Part shown: positions 54,224-63,828 of the stretch, piece by piece
Layout of the letters: every line of letters starts with the position of its first letter
How positions within the stretch are numbered: the stretch's first letter is position 1
Assembly: GCF_037976825.1 (NCBI RefSeq)
Contig: NZ_CP150269.1
Location: 4,477,501 to 4,541,500 of the forward strand
Direction of reading: 5' to 3'
Length of the DNA stretch: 64,000 nucleotides
From: Paenibacillus sp. FSL K6-1330
GTDB taxonomy: Bacteria > Bacillota > Bacilli > Paenibacillales > Paenibacillaceae
Position numbers and translations under genes: made by a program
Notes under the pieces: model-generated
What the model was told of the DNA's origin: nothing
Database searches by the model: none
What the model saw: only the letters and a program-made list of their open reading frames with translations

Positions 54224-54458
54224 AGTACATTCTCCGTTCCATATGTACTGCGGATTATCGTCAAACATTGAACGATTATTCCTATGATAGCAGAGAAACA
54301 GGCATCCGTTGAATATGAAGTTAAATATTTGACGATAGAATCAGGAACAGCTGGCTCTCTTCGGATCATGCCAAGCGTTAATGCCGTTTTTCTGCATAAT
54401 TTTAGGGAATGGTTGGCAAAATACAGAAGACGTACTTTGATAAGGAGGTGCCGCCAAC

Positions 54459-54635
54459 ATGAGCCAACAAAACCATAACAGTAACGAACCGACAAAAGCA
54501 GAAGTTCAAACCACGAAATTGAACAAAATGCCGATTCCAGGTGAATTTGACACCAAAATCTCCGCAGAAGAAGCAGCCGAGGTATTTAAACAGCAGCAGC
54601 CAAACGCTGGTCATAGCTCCGAGAATCAACAATAA
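54459..54635 (+). CDS. Small 58-residue hydrophilic protein
   Basis: ATG at 54459 with a perfect AAGGAGGTG 8 bases upstream, TAA at 54633-54635, and a strong terminator just after. The protein is very hydrophilic (SQQNHNSNEPTKAEVQTTKL, EEAAEVFKQQQPNAG), Gln/Asn-rich and without Cys or membrane segments. The composition recalls small sporulation proteins, but no family is recognised. RBS and terminator show it is a real gene. Confidence 0.7.
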   Translation: MSQQNHNSNEPTKAEVQTTKLNKMPIPGEFDTKISAEEAAEVFKQQQPNAGHSSENQQ

Positions 54636-54646
54636 TACAAGTAGAA

Positions 54647-54695
54647 GACCTCACGGAAGATCCGTTGTTTACAGGATCGTCTGTGAGGTCTTTTT
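54647..54695 (+). terminator. Terminator after the 58-residue gene
   Basis: GACCTCAC (54647-54654) pairs with GTGAGGTC (54683-54690), with GATCC/GGATC inside, followed by TTTTT. Confidence 0.9.
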
Positions 54696-54718
54696 CGCGC
54701 TCCGTTTATACTTCCGAT

Positions 54719-55930
54719 TCATATCCCCTTGGTGCCTAACCTCTTCGCTAATTCCGCCAGATCATGCCCTTTAAGGGCGCCTTCCACCAGCTGCGGTAGA
54801 AGTGCAGGGGTGCACGCAAAGCAAGGTGTCCCGTCTCTGGACAGTAATTTGGCTACCTGCTCATCATAGAACGGTTTTCCCTCGTCGGATAATGCGAGGA
54901 GACACATCGTCTTGACTCCCGCTTCCCGCAGTTCACGCATTCGCCGGATCAGCCCGGCTTGATTGCCGCCTTCATACAGATCCGAAATGATGATAAACAG
55001 CGTTTTTTTCGGTTCATCAATAAACTGCTCGCAGTAAGCGACCGATTTATGAATATCCGTGCCGCCGCCGAGCTGGATACCGAATAACATATCCACCGGA
55101 TCATTGGCACACTGCTCCGTCAGGTCAACGACCTCCGTATCGAATACGACCACACGGGTGTCGAGCGAGGGTATGCTTGCAAATATGGATCCGATAACGG
55201 AAGCCCAGATCACGGATTCCGCCATGGAACCGCTCTGGTCGATATCCACGATAACGGTCCATTCTTTGCTCCGTCTTGCCCTGTCAAAATAATAAAAACG
55301 CTCCGGCACGATCTGCTTGCGGTCCGCATCATAATTTTTCAGATTTCGCTGTATCGTCCGCTTCCAGTCAATACCGCTGAGCGAAGGAAGCGGTGTATGC
55401 TGTCTGCGGTTCAAGGCACCTGTCACAGCCCGGCGAATATCTTCCTGCAGACGCTGGACAAGCTCATCCACAACCGCCTTCACCAGCAGGCGCGCCGTAT
55501 CCTTGGTTTTCTCGGGAATCTTGCCTTTCAGGGACAGCAGCGTGCCAACCAGCTGTATATCCGGCTTGACCGTAGCCAGAACCTCCGGTTCAAACAGCAG
55601 CTGCTTCCAGCCCTTTCGTTCCATGGCATCATTCTGGATAATGGACACCACGTCTTCGGGAAAAAAGGAGCGGACATCCCCCAGCCACTGCGCAAGCCGG
55701 GGAGCCGACTTTCCTTGCCCGGCTGCCCGCTGCCCCGCGGCCGCACTTCCCGCTTCCGCTCCGCCGTCCGTATTATCATAAATCGCGGCCAGCGCACGGT
55801 CCATAATCATCTCTTCCTCCGACAGCTGTATGCTCCCTCCGGGGCTGTAGCCCGCCAGCTGAGGTTCAGCCGACTGGCCCAGAATGAGCCGCCAACGTGA
55901 TATTTGGTTTGGTTCCGGTATGCAGCTCAT
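54719..55930 (-). CDS. VWA-domain protein (YehP-like)
   Basis: A 403-residue protein. The C-terminal von Willebrand A domain has the MIDAS motif VDIDQSGSMAES, then GGGTDIHKSV (second Thr/Asp site) and IIISDLYEGG. The N-terminal region is helical (LSGIDWKRTIQRNLKNYDAD). Similar in length and order to E. coli YehP. Fifth and last gene of the MoxR-VWA operon; starts 3 bases after the DUF5682 stop. Probably a metal-dependent adaptor for the MoxR ATPase. Confidence 0.85.
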   Translation of the reverse strand: MSCIPEPNQISRWRLILGQSAEPQLAGYSPGGSIQLSEEEMIMDRALAAIYDNTDGGAEAGSAAAGQRAAGQGKSAPRLAQWLGDVRSFFPEDVVSIIQNDAMERKGWKQLLFEPEVLATVKPDIQLVGTLLSLKGKIPEKTKDTARLLVKAVVDELVQRLQEDIRRAVTGALNRRQHTPLPSLSGIDWKRTIQRNLKNYDADRKQIVPERFYYFDRARRSKEWTVIVDIDQSGSMAESVIWASVIGSIFASIPSLDTRVVVFDTEVVDLTEQCANDPVDMLFGIQLGGGTDIHKSVAYCEQFIDEPKKTLFIIISDLYEGGNQAGLIRRMRELREAGVKTMCLLALSDEGKPFYDEQVAKLLSRDGTPCFACTPALLPQLVEGALKGHDLAELAKRLGTKGI

Positions 55931-55933
55931 CGC

Positions 55934-58288
55934 CTAAAAATCCTCAAAGTCAAAATCATTCAAATCGTCAATCATCTTCGCTTCTTCCTCCTTCAGGTCA
56001 CCGGTCAAAATCTCGGCAGCCTGCTCTGCATTCACGCCCCATAGCTCGCCAAGCAGTTCGGCAATCATCGTCTTCTCCTTCGCCGAAAAGCTGCTGAACG
56101 CCCGGCGTAGAAATACAAGCGCACGAGTGAATTCATCATCCTCCAGGGACTGGATGTATTCATTCAGTTGCTCCCACAGACTTAACCGCGAGAGAAGAGC
56201 ATACCTGTTCCGCATCGATAAGCCTTCAAACCATCCTGCACCCAAATCGGCCGGAATGCCGGGGGATAATCTGCGCGACACTTCTTCGGCACACTGCCCG
56301 GCGGAAATCGCATTCCGCTCCATCAATACCGCACACGCATATCCTGACAACCGGGCGTTCAGGTCATCTCTTTCGGACAAATGCCCGAGCTCTTGCAGCC
56401 AAAGTTCCTCATCCACCTGCTCCGCATGCTCCATGGCGACACTGTTCAGTTCATTCATGGCGGTGATCATCGGGCCTGATACCTCGTCGCTGCACTGGCT
56501 GCCATCGAGCAGAAACAAGCAAGCGCGCATAAAGAGCTGCTGCAGCAGCGGTACTAGCGGCTCCGTATCCATCCGCCTGATCCCGCCGAAACGGATCAGC
56601 ACGGATAACTCCCGGGAAGCTGCCGCAATCTGAACGACATCGCGGCTGTCCACAGCAAGCTTTTGCAGGGTCTGCCGACCCGCTTCCATCTGATGAATCA
56701 TCCCGCATTCATAGGCGATCCGGATAAGCGTAGAGGCTTCGGCAATCGAGCTGCAGCCCGCCAGCTTTTGCTGGAGCATATAAGCGGCAGCCACCTCTAC
56801 CGTCTCCCCCAGCAGCGTCGATTCAACGACCTGAATTTCAACCTCCGGTGCCCATTGCACAACCCAGTGCTCGGCCCACGCACCTTGCTCCTGCCCGCTG
56901 GGCCTGGCTTTAACAAAATCAATTCCCAAGAGCTTCAAGCGATGAAACAAAAAGGACCGGTTCAAATCGAGATACGCGGACTCTTTCGAGGTTACTCTCC
57001 GGTTCTCGCGCAAATCCAAGATTAAATCGTTGGCAACAACCGATTTATACTTCTCCAGCTTCAGCCTCTTCAACTGACGGTTCAGGTCGTCCTGGATCGG
57101 GGTCTGGCTGACGCCTTCCGCCAGTTCGCCGATCGCCGTGCCGATCTCCACACGTGCAAGCTCCTCTGCCACGACGGCAAGTTCGCCGCGCCCAAGCAGC
57201 GTCTGGGCCGCATCCCGCAAATCCCGCAGTGTCGGGAGACCGCCCCCGTGGAGCGCTGCCAGCGACTCCGCTAGCCGGACGGCTTCGATCACCTCCGCCG
57301 TGGAGCGGTGGGTACCGTTCTTTCTCATCGAGCCCGCCACCATGGATAAATAATGATGCGGCAATTCCGCTAAAGAGCCCTCCTTCATTCGTTCCCACAT
57401 CATCTCAAAATAATGGGGAGCGATATTTCCGGCACCATAACCGGAAATGGACGACAGTTTATAATAGGAATATGGCATTAGCGTCAGCTTGGTTATCCGG
57501 GAAGGAAGCTGATTCAAATCCTCGTCGCTCATCGGACTGGACAACTCGCTAAGGGCCGAGGCATGGTAAGCCCCGCACACGACTACAATGCGCTCGGGGT
57601 TATGCCCCGCCGCAATCGCTTCAACAATCTGACGGCGCATATACGACTCCCGGACGGCATTGTAGGCGTATTCCACAGTATCCTCACGCCGCTCTTTTTC
57701 CTCCGACAGTTCTCTCATCTGCATGGAAAAAGCCGATATGGATTTCCGGTAAGATCCTTCGCTCAAATTATGTTCGTAACTCCGCTCCCAGTACATATCG
57801 TAATCGTATTCGCCGGCAAGCTCGGCAATCAGCTCATATACGGATTTTTCGTCCGGCCGGCTCTCGTCCATCGGCTCAGCTGGTCCCGAGCCGGATCCAT
57901 GATCCTCGCCTCCAAGCTCTTCCCCGTCCGCTTCACCCTCCGAGCTGCGGCGCAGCTCCTGCATGCAAACGGCTGTGGATGAGGGCAGATCGATGAATGC
58001 CGCATAAGCTCCGCGCTTCTGCGCCCATCTCATGGCCTGATATTCCGGGGAGTATACCGCAAAAGGCCACAAAATCGTTCGTACGGGCAGTTCTTCGGTA
58101 AACGCCAATATGGCTATCGGCGGCTTCGTTGTTGCCTGGGTCAGATGACGTATTTCCCCGCTTGCATCCGCCGGCCCTTCGATGAGCACCGCCGTAGGGT
58201 TGATCTCATCCAGAAAATCCAGTACATGCTTCGCACCGGCGGGCGACAAATGCCGAACTCCAAAAACATGTATGCCGGCAGCATTCAC
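55934..58288 (-). CDS. DUF5682 family protein (YehM-like)
   Basis: A 784-residue protein of the DUF5682 family: HVFGVRHLSPAGAKHVLDFL, AVLIEGPADAS, ILWPFAVYSPEYQAMRWA and a PERIVVVCGAYHASAL strand, recalling the TraB-like (erythromycin esterase-like/ChaN-fold) catalytic pattern with conserved Glu and His. The size matches E. coli YehM. I set the start at GTG 58288, which overlaps the MoxR stop (GTGA) with AAGGAG 8 bases upstream. Function unknown; operon partner of MoxR and VWA proteins. Confidence 0.82.
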   Translation of the reverse strand: MNAAGIHVFGVRHLSPAGAKHVLDFLDEINPTAVLIEGPADASGEIRHLTQATTKPPIAILAFTEELPVRTILWPFAVYSPEYQAMRWAQKRGAYAAFIDLPSSTAVCMQELRRSSEGEADGEELGGEDHGSGSGPAEPMDESRPDEKSVYELIAELAGEYDYDMYWERSYEHNLSEGSYRKSISAFSMQMRELSEEKERREDTVEYAYNAVRESYMRRQIVEAIAAGHNPERIVVVCGAYHASALSELSSPMSDEDLNQLPSRITKLTLMPYSYYKLSSISGYGAGNIAPHYFEMMWERMKEGSLAELPHHYLSMVAGSMRKNGTHRSTAEVIEAVRLAESLAALHGGGLPTLRDLRDAAQTLLGRGELAVVAEELARVEIGTAIGELAEGVSQTPIQDDLNRQLKRLKLEKYKSVVANDLILDLRENRRVTSKESAYLDLNRSFLFHRLKLLGIDFVKARPSGQEQGAWAEHWVVQWAPEVEIQVVESTLLGETVEVAAAYMLQQKLAGCSSIAEASTLIRIAYECGMIHQMEAGRQTLQKLAVDSRDVVQIAAASRELSVLIRFGGIRRMDTEPLVPLLQQLFMRACLFLLDGSQCSDEVSGPMITAMNELNSVAMEHAEQVDEELWLQELGHLSERDDLNARLSGYACAVLMERNAISAGQCAEEVSRRLSPGIPADLGAGWFEGLSMRNRYALLSRLSLWEQLNEYIQSLEDDEFTRALVFLRRAFSSFSAKEKTMIAELLGELWGVNAEQAAEILTGDLKEEEAKMIDDLNDFDFEDF

Positions 58289-59388
58289 TGGTTGATCTCC
58301 TTGCATGCGTTATATAAGCCCCGCCACTCGGTCCCGCGTTTCTTCATGATATTATCAAGATATTCCTTCCATACGAGCCGGTCTTTATCATCATCCTTAA
58401 CAATCGCCCCTTGAAGTCCCGCTGCCAAATCCTCGTCCGTCAACTCACCGCTGCCAAAACTCGCAGCCAGCGCCATGCTGTTTGTCAGGAGCGAAATCGC
58501 TTCGGCCGTCGAGATCACCCCGGCCGGGGACTTCACCTTTTCCTTTTTATCCAGCGTCATGCCGCTGCGCAGCTCACGAAAGATCGTCACAACCTTGAGC
58601 AGTGCTTCATCTGCGGGAGCAGCAGCCTGCAGATCATAAGAGGAGGCAATCTCCGACACCCGTTTCTTTACGATTTCGATTTCGGTATTCAGATCCGCTG
58701 GAGCGGGAAGAACGATAATATTGAAACGGCGCTTGAGCGCCGTTGACATCTCATTGACCCCGCGGTCTCTGGTATTTGCAGTGGCGATAATAGAGAAGCC
58801 TTTCCGGGCGTTCATTTCTTTACCGAGCTCAGGCACCGATAACGTCTTTTCGGACAAAATGGAGATCAGCGCATCCTGTACCTCCGAAGCGCAGCGGGAA
58901 ATCTCTTCAAAACGGGCTATCCCTCCCGATTCCATCGCCCGCATGATCGGACTCTGCACCAACGCTTCGGGAGTCGGGCCTTGTGCGAGCAGCATGGCAT
59001 AGTTCCACGAATACCGGACATGCTCTTCACTCGTTCCTGCCGTTCCCTGAACGACCAGCCCGGAATTCCCGTAGATCGCTGCCGCCAGATTTTCGGACAG
59101 CCAGGATTTGGCCGTACCTGGTTCCCCGATCAATAATAGAGCACGGTCGGTTACCAAGGTAGCGACCGCCATCTCGATCAGCCGCTTGTTCCCGATATAT
59201 TTAGGCGTGATCTCCGTTTTGCCTGCCTTGCCGCCGACGATAAATTTGAGTACGGATTGCGGCGACATCTGCCATCCGGCGGGAATGTTCCCGGAATCCT
59301 CCTTACGCAGCGCTTCCAGCTCGTGACGGAACAGTATTTCCGCCGGCTGCCGCATGATATCTTGTAATTGCTCTTGGCCTGCTGCCAT
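58285..59388 (-). CDS. MoxR-type AAA+ ATPase (YehL-like)
   Basis: A 367-residue AAA+ protein: Walker A IGEPGTAKSWLSE, Walker B-like FEEISRC, sensor 1 FSIIATANTRDRGV, arginine finger region STALKRRFN. GxxGTAKS in place of GKT/S is typical of this subfamily, close to E. coli YehL. MoxR ATPases remodel substrates with a VWA partner, here the product of 54719-55930. ATG with GGAGTG. Confidence 0.9.
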   Translation of the reverse strand: MAAGQEQLQDIMRQPAEILFRHELEALRKEDSGNIPAGWQMSPQSVLKFIVGGKAGKTEITPKYIGNKRLIEMAVATLVTDRALLLIGEPGTAKSWLSENLAAAIYGNSGLVVQGTAGTSEEHVRYSWNYAMLLAQGPTPEALVQSPIMRAMESGGIARFEEISRCASEVQDALISILSEKTLSVPELGKEMNARKGFSIIATANTRDRGVNEMSTALKRRFNIIVLPAPADLNTEIEIVKKRVSEIASSYDLQAAAPADEALLKVVTIFRELRSGMTLDKKEKVKSPAGVISTAEAISLLTNSMALAASFGSGELTDEDLAAGLQGAIVKDDDKDRLVWKEYLDNIMKKRGTEWRGLYNACKEINQ

Positions 59389-59403
59389 GGGCGTTTCACT
59401 CCT

Positions 59404-61266
59404 TTAAATGTCTTGTTCCTTCATCATCCGAAGGATGTAACGAAGCTGATCCTCGGCGTTGTCACGATAGTTGCCCAGCGCCGCATAAACGCGGTCATAA
59501 TACCCTGCAGGCAATCGGCAAAGCTGCTTGAAAATAAATGGTTCAATCATGTAACAGTCGTGATTGCGCTTATCTTCCAGTGCGGCCACGATAGCTTCAA
59601 ATAACGCTTCATCCTTCATGCCAGAACGAACAAGCCCCATGATGATCAAATTGGCAAAACGGTTGCGGAATTCCGGAGAATTCTTCAGCTTCGCCTGTAA
59701 ATAAGACTCGGCTTTGTGATGTCCCCGGCGGGCGAACGCACTTACCAGCGCAAGCTCATCCTGCTCGATAAACAACTCCAGCCATCTGTCATCCCAGCTT
59801 GCTTGCAGCTGCTCCTGCGGGAGCATTTCCACGTAATACGTGTAGCTCTCCTTCCCCGTAAACGGCATGACTTCCTCATATGGTTTATACTGCCGATGGA
59901 TAACCATATCCGACAGGGTGTCCAAAAGCCTTTTTCGTTCTTTGGCCGCCTTGCCAAGCGACGAGGAGGCGAAGCCTTGCATCAGAACGTCCTTGTATTG
60001 TTCATATACGCGGTCCGGCGGCAGCACGCGCGCGGCTTTTTGGAATACCTCGCGGACATATGAGCTGCTATGTCTGTATTGCTCCAAATCGTTCTCCGCG
60101 TTTTGGCGAAGCAGTTCCCTGGCTTCCTCGGAATCCACGCGATTCATGTAAATGACCGCTTCATTTATAAGGTATGTCCAGCCCAAAGACTTGATATATA
60201 AGGAATATTGCTGAAGCACGTTCCGGTATAGCTCTTCGAGCGCCGGACTTTGTTTGTCGTGCAGTGCCCACAAGCAGCGCTTCACCTTGCTCCAGCTCTC
60301 CTCCAGCTTTTGCTTGTCATCCGGAAATTCGGAAACCGCTTGAAGCTCGGCGGACATATCTCGTACAAGCCAATCCGTCAACAAGACGGAACGGCATTTG
60401 CCCAGGGCAGGGTTAACCAGCTCTTTGTCTTTTCCTTGAGCGGCTTCATACAATCGCTCCACAGCCTGATCCGAACCGTTCTCTGCCAGTGCGCCATAAG
60501 CCGCTTCTCGGATGACTTTCTTCTTGCTCTTGCTCCATTCCATCAGATCAGCTTCATACTCTTCGTAGCGGGCAAGCAATTTAATCGCCATGCACCGCAC
60601 CTCATCGCTGCCGGTCTCGGCCGCTTGGCGAATCAGTTCCGCTATTTCCTTACCGCCAGTTTGCGTCATCACCTTCAGCTTCCGCGACTCCGACCTTCCG
60701 CCTGCGGGATCAAAGCTTTCCAGCAGAAATGGAATGATTTCCGGGCCATACGACGGCAAAATCTCATTGGCCGCAAGCTCTCCAATCTCCACATAAGGGT
60801 CATTCAAGGCTTCAATCGCAAGGTATACCAGCCGGAAATCCCGGAACAAGCCCTCCTTCCATGCTTCTTCTATGATCTCGTAACGACCGCCGCCCGTTGT
60901 GGTCAGCGCTGTCTGTACAGCGGAAAGCTTGCGGAAGGATAAATGGGATGACAGTGAAACCGGATGATGCTCTACCGGGTGGAGCTCTCCTTCAGGGGCT
61001 GTCGTTCCTTGCGTATGCAGCACGGAGCTCAACAGCTGGTTCAAATCCTGAAGCAGCTGTGCCGACGGAGTCTCCTTCCCGGATTCCGGTTCGATTAAAG
61101 CGCTGATTCCTTCACCCAATCTCTTGAACACGGTAGCGCGCTCTCCAAGCTGCTGAAACTGCGGCACCAGCCGCTTGAGGCGAAAGTCGCCGGCTGCGAG
61201 TTCGCTGCCGGCAATATATAAACGCCTAACCTCCTGGTTAAGCTCCTGCAATAATGCCGTACTCAT
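59404..61266 (-). CDS. HEAT-like repeat protein
   Basis: A 620-residue helical protein with repeated HEAT/Armadillo-like units, for example VYLAIEALNDPYVEIGELAA, SDEVRCMAIKLLARYEEYEA and KVIREAAYGALAENGSDQAV. No catalytic motif; a scaffold function is likely. It is second in the operon and has no obvious counterpart in the four-gene E. coli yehLMPQ set. ATG with GAAGGAGG upstream. Confidence 0.75.
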   Translation of the reverse strand: MSTALLQELNQEVRRLYIAGSELAAGDFRLKRLVPQFQQLGERATVFKRLGEGISALIEPESGKETPSAQLLQDLNQLLSSVLHTQGTTAPEGELHPVEHHPVSLSSHLSFRKLSAVQTALTTTGGGRYEIIEEAWKEGLFRDFRLVYLAIEALNDPYVEIGELAANEILPSYGPEIIPFLLESFDPAGGRSESRKLKVMTQTGGKEIAELIRQAAETGSDEVRCMAIKLLARYEEYEADLMEWSKSKKKVIREAAYGALAENGSDQAVERLYEAAQGKDKELVNPALGKCRSVLLTDWLVRDMSAELQAVSEFPDDKQKLEESWSKVKRCLWALHDKQSPALEELYRNVLQQYSLYIKSLGWTYLINEAVIYMNRVDSEEARELLRQNAENDLEQYRHSSSYVREVFQKAARVLPPDRVYEQYKDVLMQGFASSSLGKAAKERKRLLDTLSDMVIHRQYKPYEEVMPFTGKESYTYYVEMLPQEQLQASWDDRWLELFIEQDELALVSAFARRGHHKAESYLQAKLKNSPEFRNRFANLIIMGLVRSGMKDEALFEAIVAALEDKRNHDCYMIEPFIFKQLCRLPAGYYDRVYAALGNYRDNAEDQLRYILRMMKEQDI

Positions 61267-61292
61267 GGTCGTTCCTCCTTCGTTAACCCTGC

Positions 61293-62729
61293 TCAGTACA
61301 ACAGCCGGATGATTTCGTTATTCGTAATAATGGTCAGCGGCTGCGCCAAGAGACGGCCCGTGGTCAGGCTGTGCTCAAACATAACCAGCATGGAGACGCC
61401 GCTCAGCTTCTCCTCCGGCAGATACCGCAGCATTGGTACCGTCGATTGTAAGAATACGTCGCCAAGTGCAATCGATTGTCCGGCTTCATCCGTGATGGCA
61501 TATTGGCCTTCGTCGTTCCGGCTGATCCGGGAAACATGAAGCAGTATCACGGGCTGACTGTCAGCGAGCGGATTTTTCAGCTGGTTCTTTACTTTTTTAA
61601 CGGCTTCAGCATAAGAACACGCTGCATATTCGTGAATCCAAACCAAATCCTCCCCGGTCACCGGAATTGAAGCCATCTCTTCAAAGCGGACCCGTCGGTT
61701 CATGTCCCCCGGATAACGGTAAAGCACTGGGATTCGGGCTTTTTCGAAAAAGCTGTCTTCCTCACGCATCAGCTTGGCGGCCTTATAGGGACGGTACTGA
61801 ATCGTTCGGTGAATTTCGCCGCTGTCCTTTTGAATCCAGTACCCGATATCCACATGCTCCAGCCGTGCATCGTCGGCATAACTCAGAAAGGAAAGCTGTA
61901 TCAACTCCGCCTGTTCGCTTACGAGTCCGAAACTTTGCAGCTCCGTCAGCTGCCAGGCATGCCCCAGCCATTCCTCAATCGTCGACTCATGGTCCAGCGC
62001 CATATCCGGATCCTCAAGCTTTGAAGCCAGGTATTGCCTGCCTTTTTTAATGATTGCATTCATAACGGCAAGCTGCTCAACCGCATATGTATAAGCTTTC
62101 TCCTGGTCTTTGTCCGACAACACCAGCGCCAGGCGGCGAAGTTCCGACTGAGCACCCGATAAATAATAGTTGCCCATCTGTTTTACATGTTCCTGGATCA
62201 GCTTTTGTTCCTTTTTATCCAATGTTCCTAATCCGTTCCGGATCAACGAGTGGATCAGCTTCTCCAATACGTCCAGACCTTCCAGCTGCGCATTGATTTT
62301 CTTTTTTAATGCCGATTTGTTGACCTTCTTCGGTTTGGGCGCTGCCCCTTCGGCAGATTCTTTGAGCTTGCGCTCTTCCCGCTTCTCCGCTTTCTCCCGC
62401 TTGGCGGCCAAATCCTCCGGTACCTCGGCGGATGAAAACGACGCTCCGCCCGCATACGCATAAAGCAGTCCAAGCACATGCTTGCACGGAAACTGCCGGC
62501 TCGGGCAAGTACACCGCATAACCGGCTTCTCCGGTACCGCAAAATCGGCAGACGGCTGGTAGTCGGAACTTCCGCTGCCTGCACACGTGCCAAAAAGTAC
62601 GGCATGATCCTCCGAATGATGGAGCTGCAGAAACCGCCCTTTTTTGACAAGCCCCTGTCCATTCTTTATGGCTGCACTATTCGGTGCCTGCGAATCGATC
62701 CATGACTCTGTAATCTCAACCAAACTCAT
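61293..62729 (-). CDS. SWIM zinc-finger protein (YehQ-like)
   Basis: A 478-residue protein with a SWIM finger MRCTCPSRQFPCKHVLGLLY (CxC...CxH, about 72-91), then a Lys/Glu-rich coiled region, KKEQKLIQEHVKQMGNYYLS and a C-terminal globular part. SWIM fingers bind DNA or protein. First gene of the five-gene operon. ATG with TAGGAGGG. Confidence 0.85.
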   Translation of the reverse strand: MSLVEITESWIDSQAPNSAAIKNGQGLVKKGRFLQLHHSEDHAVLFGTCAGSGSSDYQPSADFAVPEKPVMRCTCPSRQFPCKHVLGLLYAYAGGASFSSAEVPEDLAAKREKAEKREERKLKESAEGAAPKPKKVNKSALKKKINAQLEGLDVLEKLIHSLIRNGLGTLDKKEQKLIQEHVKQMGNYYLSGAQSELRRLALVLSDKDQEKAYTYAVEQLAVMNAIIKKGRQYLASKLEDPDMALDHESTIEEWLGHAWQLTELQSFGLVSEQAELIQLSFLSYADDARLEHVDIGYWIQKDSGEIHRTIQYRPYKAAKLMREEDSFFEKARIPVLYRYPGDMNRRVRFEEMASIPVTGEDLVWIHEYAACSYAEAVKKVKNQLKNPLADSQPVILLHVSRISRNDEGQYAITDEAGQSIALGDVFLQSTVPMLRYLPEEKLSGVSMLVMFEHSLTTGRLLAQPLTIITNNEIIRLLY

Positions 62730-62917
62730 ACCCTCCTAAATCAAGTCGCTGCTAGTCATGCACAGCAAAATTATCCATTACTCTTAATCATATCGAATCT
62801 GCGGCTGACTCCCTACCCTTCTTAAGACCTATTTAAGAACATTCATTCCTATTTAATCGATCACCTTCATCCTTTAATAGATAATAATGTAAAATAAATT
62901 TATGCGATGGGTGACAT

Positions 62918-62980
62918 AAGAAAAACGTCTATCGACGTACTTTCTCAGTAGACAGACCGCATTTAGCGGAAGTTTTTCTT
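62918..62980. other. Predicted three-way-junction structure upstream of the SWIM operon
   Basis: AAGAAAAAC (62918-62926) pairs with GTTTTTCTT (62972-62980). Inside are GTCTA (62927-62931)/TAGAC (62949-62953) and CCGC (62957-62960)/GCGG (62966-62969), making three perfect stems with short joins. A competing ACGTC/GACGT hairpin overlaps the second stem. A further GAGATAAG/CTTATCTC pair (62983-62990, 63019-63026) lies to its right. On the minus strand it would lie in the leader of the SWIM operon. No riboswitch class is recognised; a dispersed repeat is an alternative. The rest of 62730-63027 shows nothing else. Confidence 0.4.
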
Positions 62981-63027
62981 GCGAGATAAGGATGCTAAGC
63001 TTTGGAAGTTTATACTTTCTTATCTCT

Positions 63028-63057
63028 AAAAAAAAGAGCCAGCATCACCGGCTCTTC
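63028..63057 (-). terminator. Terminator of the metallophosphoesterase gene
   Basis: AAGAGCC and GGCTCTT arms around AGCATCACC, followed on the minus strand by eight T. About 20 bases after the stop at 63075. Confidence 0.9.
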
Positions 63058-63074
63058 AGAAATCGATATTATCC

Positions 63075-63806
63075 TTAGTCTTTACTTGCTTGATACCGCC
63101 CCGTTCTAACCTCGAGAATATAGTCCTCAGGGGAAGGCATGCCGGATTCCAAGGCATCCTGTACGGCTTGTTCAATAGGGTATGGCACGCGAATAAATTG
63201 AATGTTGAAAGAAGCCAGTTCTTCGCTGTCATAAATTCCGTCCAAAATGACATAGGAGGCTTCTGGCATTTCAAGGGGATTGCCGACGCTGCCGGTATTA
63301 AACAGCGTTCTCCCGTCCAGATGCTGGTGATATGCGTTATGAATATCCGCGTAACCGGCGACGTCCGCGATTCTCGGGTCTCCGCACAGCGGGGAACTGT
63401 GAAACAAGGTTTCCAGCTTCTCCTGGTCATCCCATGGTTGTATTCGCTCGTACACGCTGCGGGGCGATGCATGAAACAACCGGATCCATTTGCCGCTCAT
63501 CATGAACTCAAGGATATACGGAAGTTCGGCAAGATATTGAAGCCTCTCGCTTCCAAGTCTATGCTGATGCCATTGGAGGACCGGATCATCGGTTTCCTTA
63601 CCTATAAAGTCGTCCCAATTCCCCTTGATGACTTGCTGGCAATGGGTTCTGACCAGATCAACCGCGATATCTCCGTGCGGACCTTTCCCAATCAAGTCAC
63701 CCAGGCAATAGATGGTTTCGATTTCACGTTGTTTGATATCCTTCAGAACGGCCTCCAAGGCAGGAATGTTTCCATGTATGTCGGAGATCAATGCAATTTG
63801 CGTCAA
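63075..63806 (-). CDS. Metallophosphoesterase (YfcE/calcineurin-like)
   Basis: A 243-residue protein with metal-site motifs ISDIHGN, YCLGDLIGKGP, VIKGNWDDFIG and LFHASP, in order; the GNHD motif is GNWD here. Tail residues HAYHQHLDGRT complete the site. Hydrolyses phosphoesters, substrate unknown. Start TTG at 63806 is favoured by GGAGG at 8 bases; the longer TTG start at 63821 overlaps that RBS. Confidence 0.85.
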   Translation of the reverse strand: MTQIALISDIHGNIPALEAVLKDIKQREIETIYCLGDLIGKGPHGDIAVDLVRTHCQQVIKGNWDDFIGKETDDPVLQWHQHRLGSERLQYLAELPYILEFMMSGKWIRLFHASPRSVYERIQPWDDQEKLETLFHSSPLCGDPRIADVAGYADIHNAYHQHLDGRTLFNTGSVGNPLEMPEASYVILDGIYDSEELASFNIQFIRVPYPIEQAVQDALESGMPSPEDYILEVRTGRYQASKD

Positions 63807-63828
63807 TGAACCCGCCTCCAAACTTCGT

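Noticed and set aside
62918..63027. Known riboswitch (purine, c-di-GMP, SAM)
   Set aside because: The stems form a three-way junction, but none of the conserved core sequences of these classes is present.
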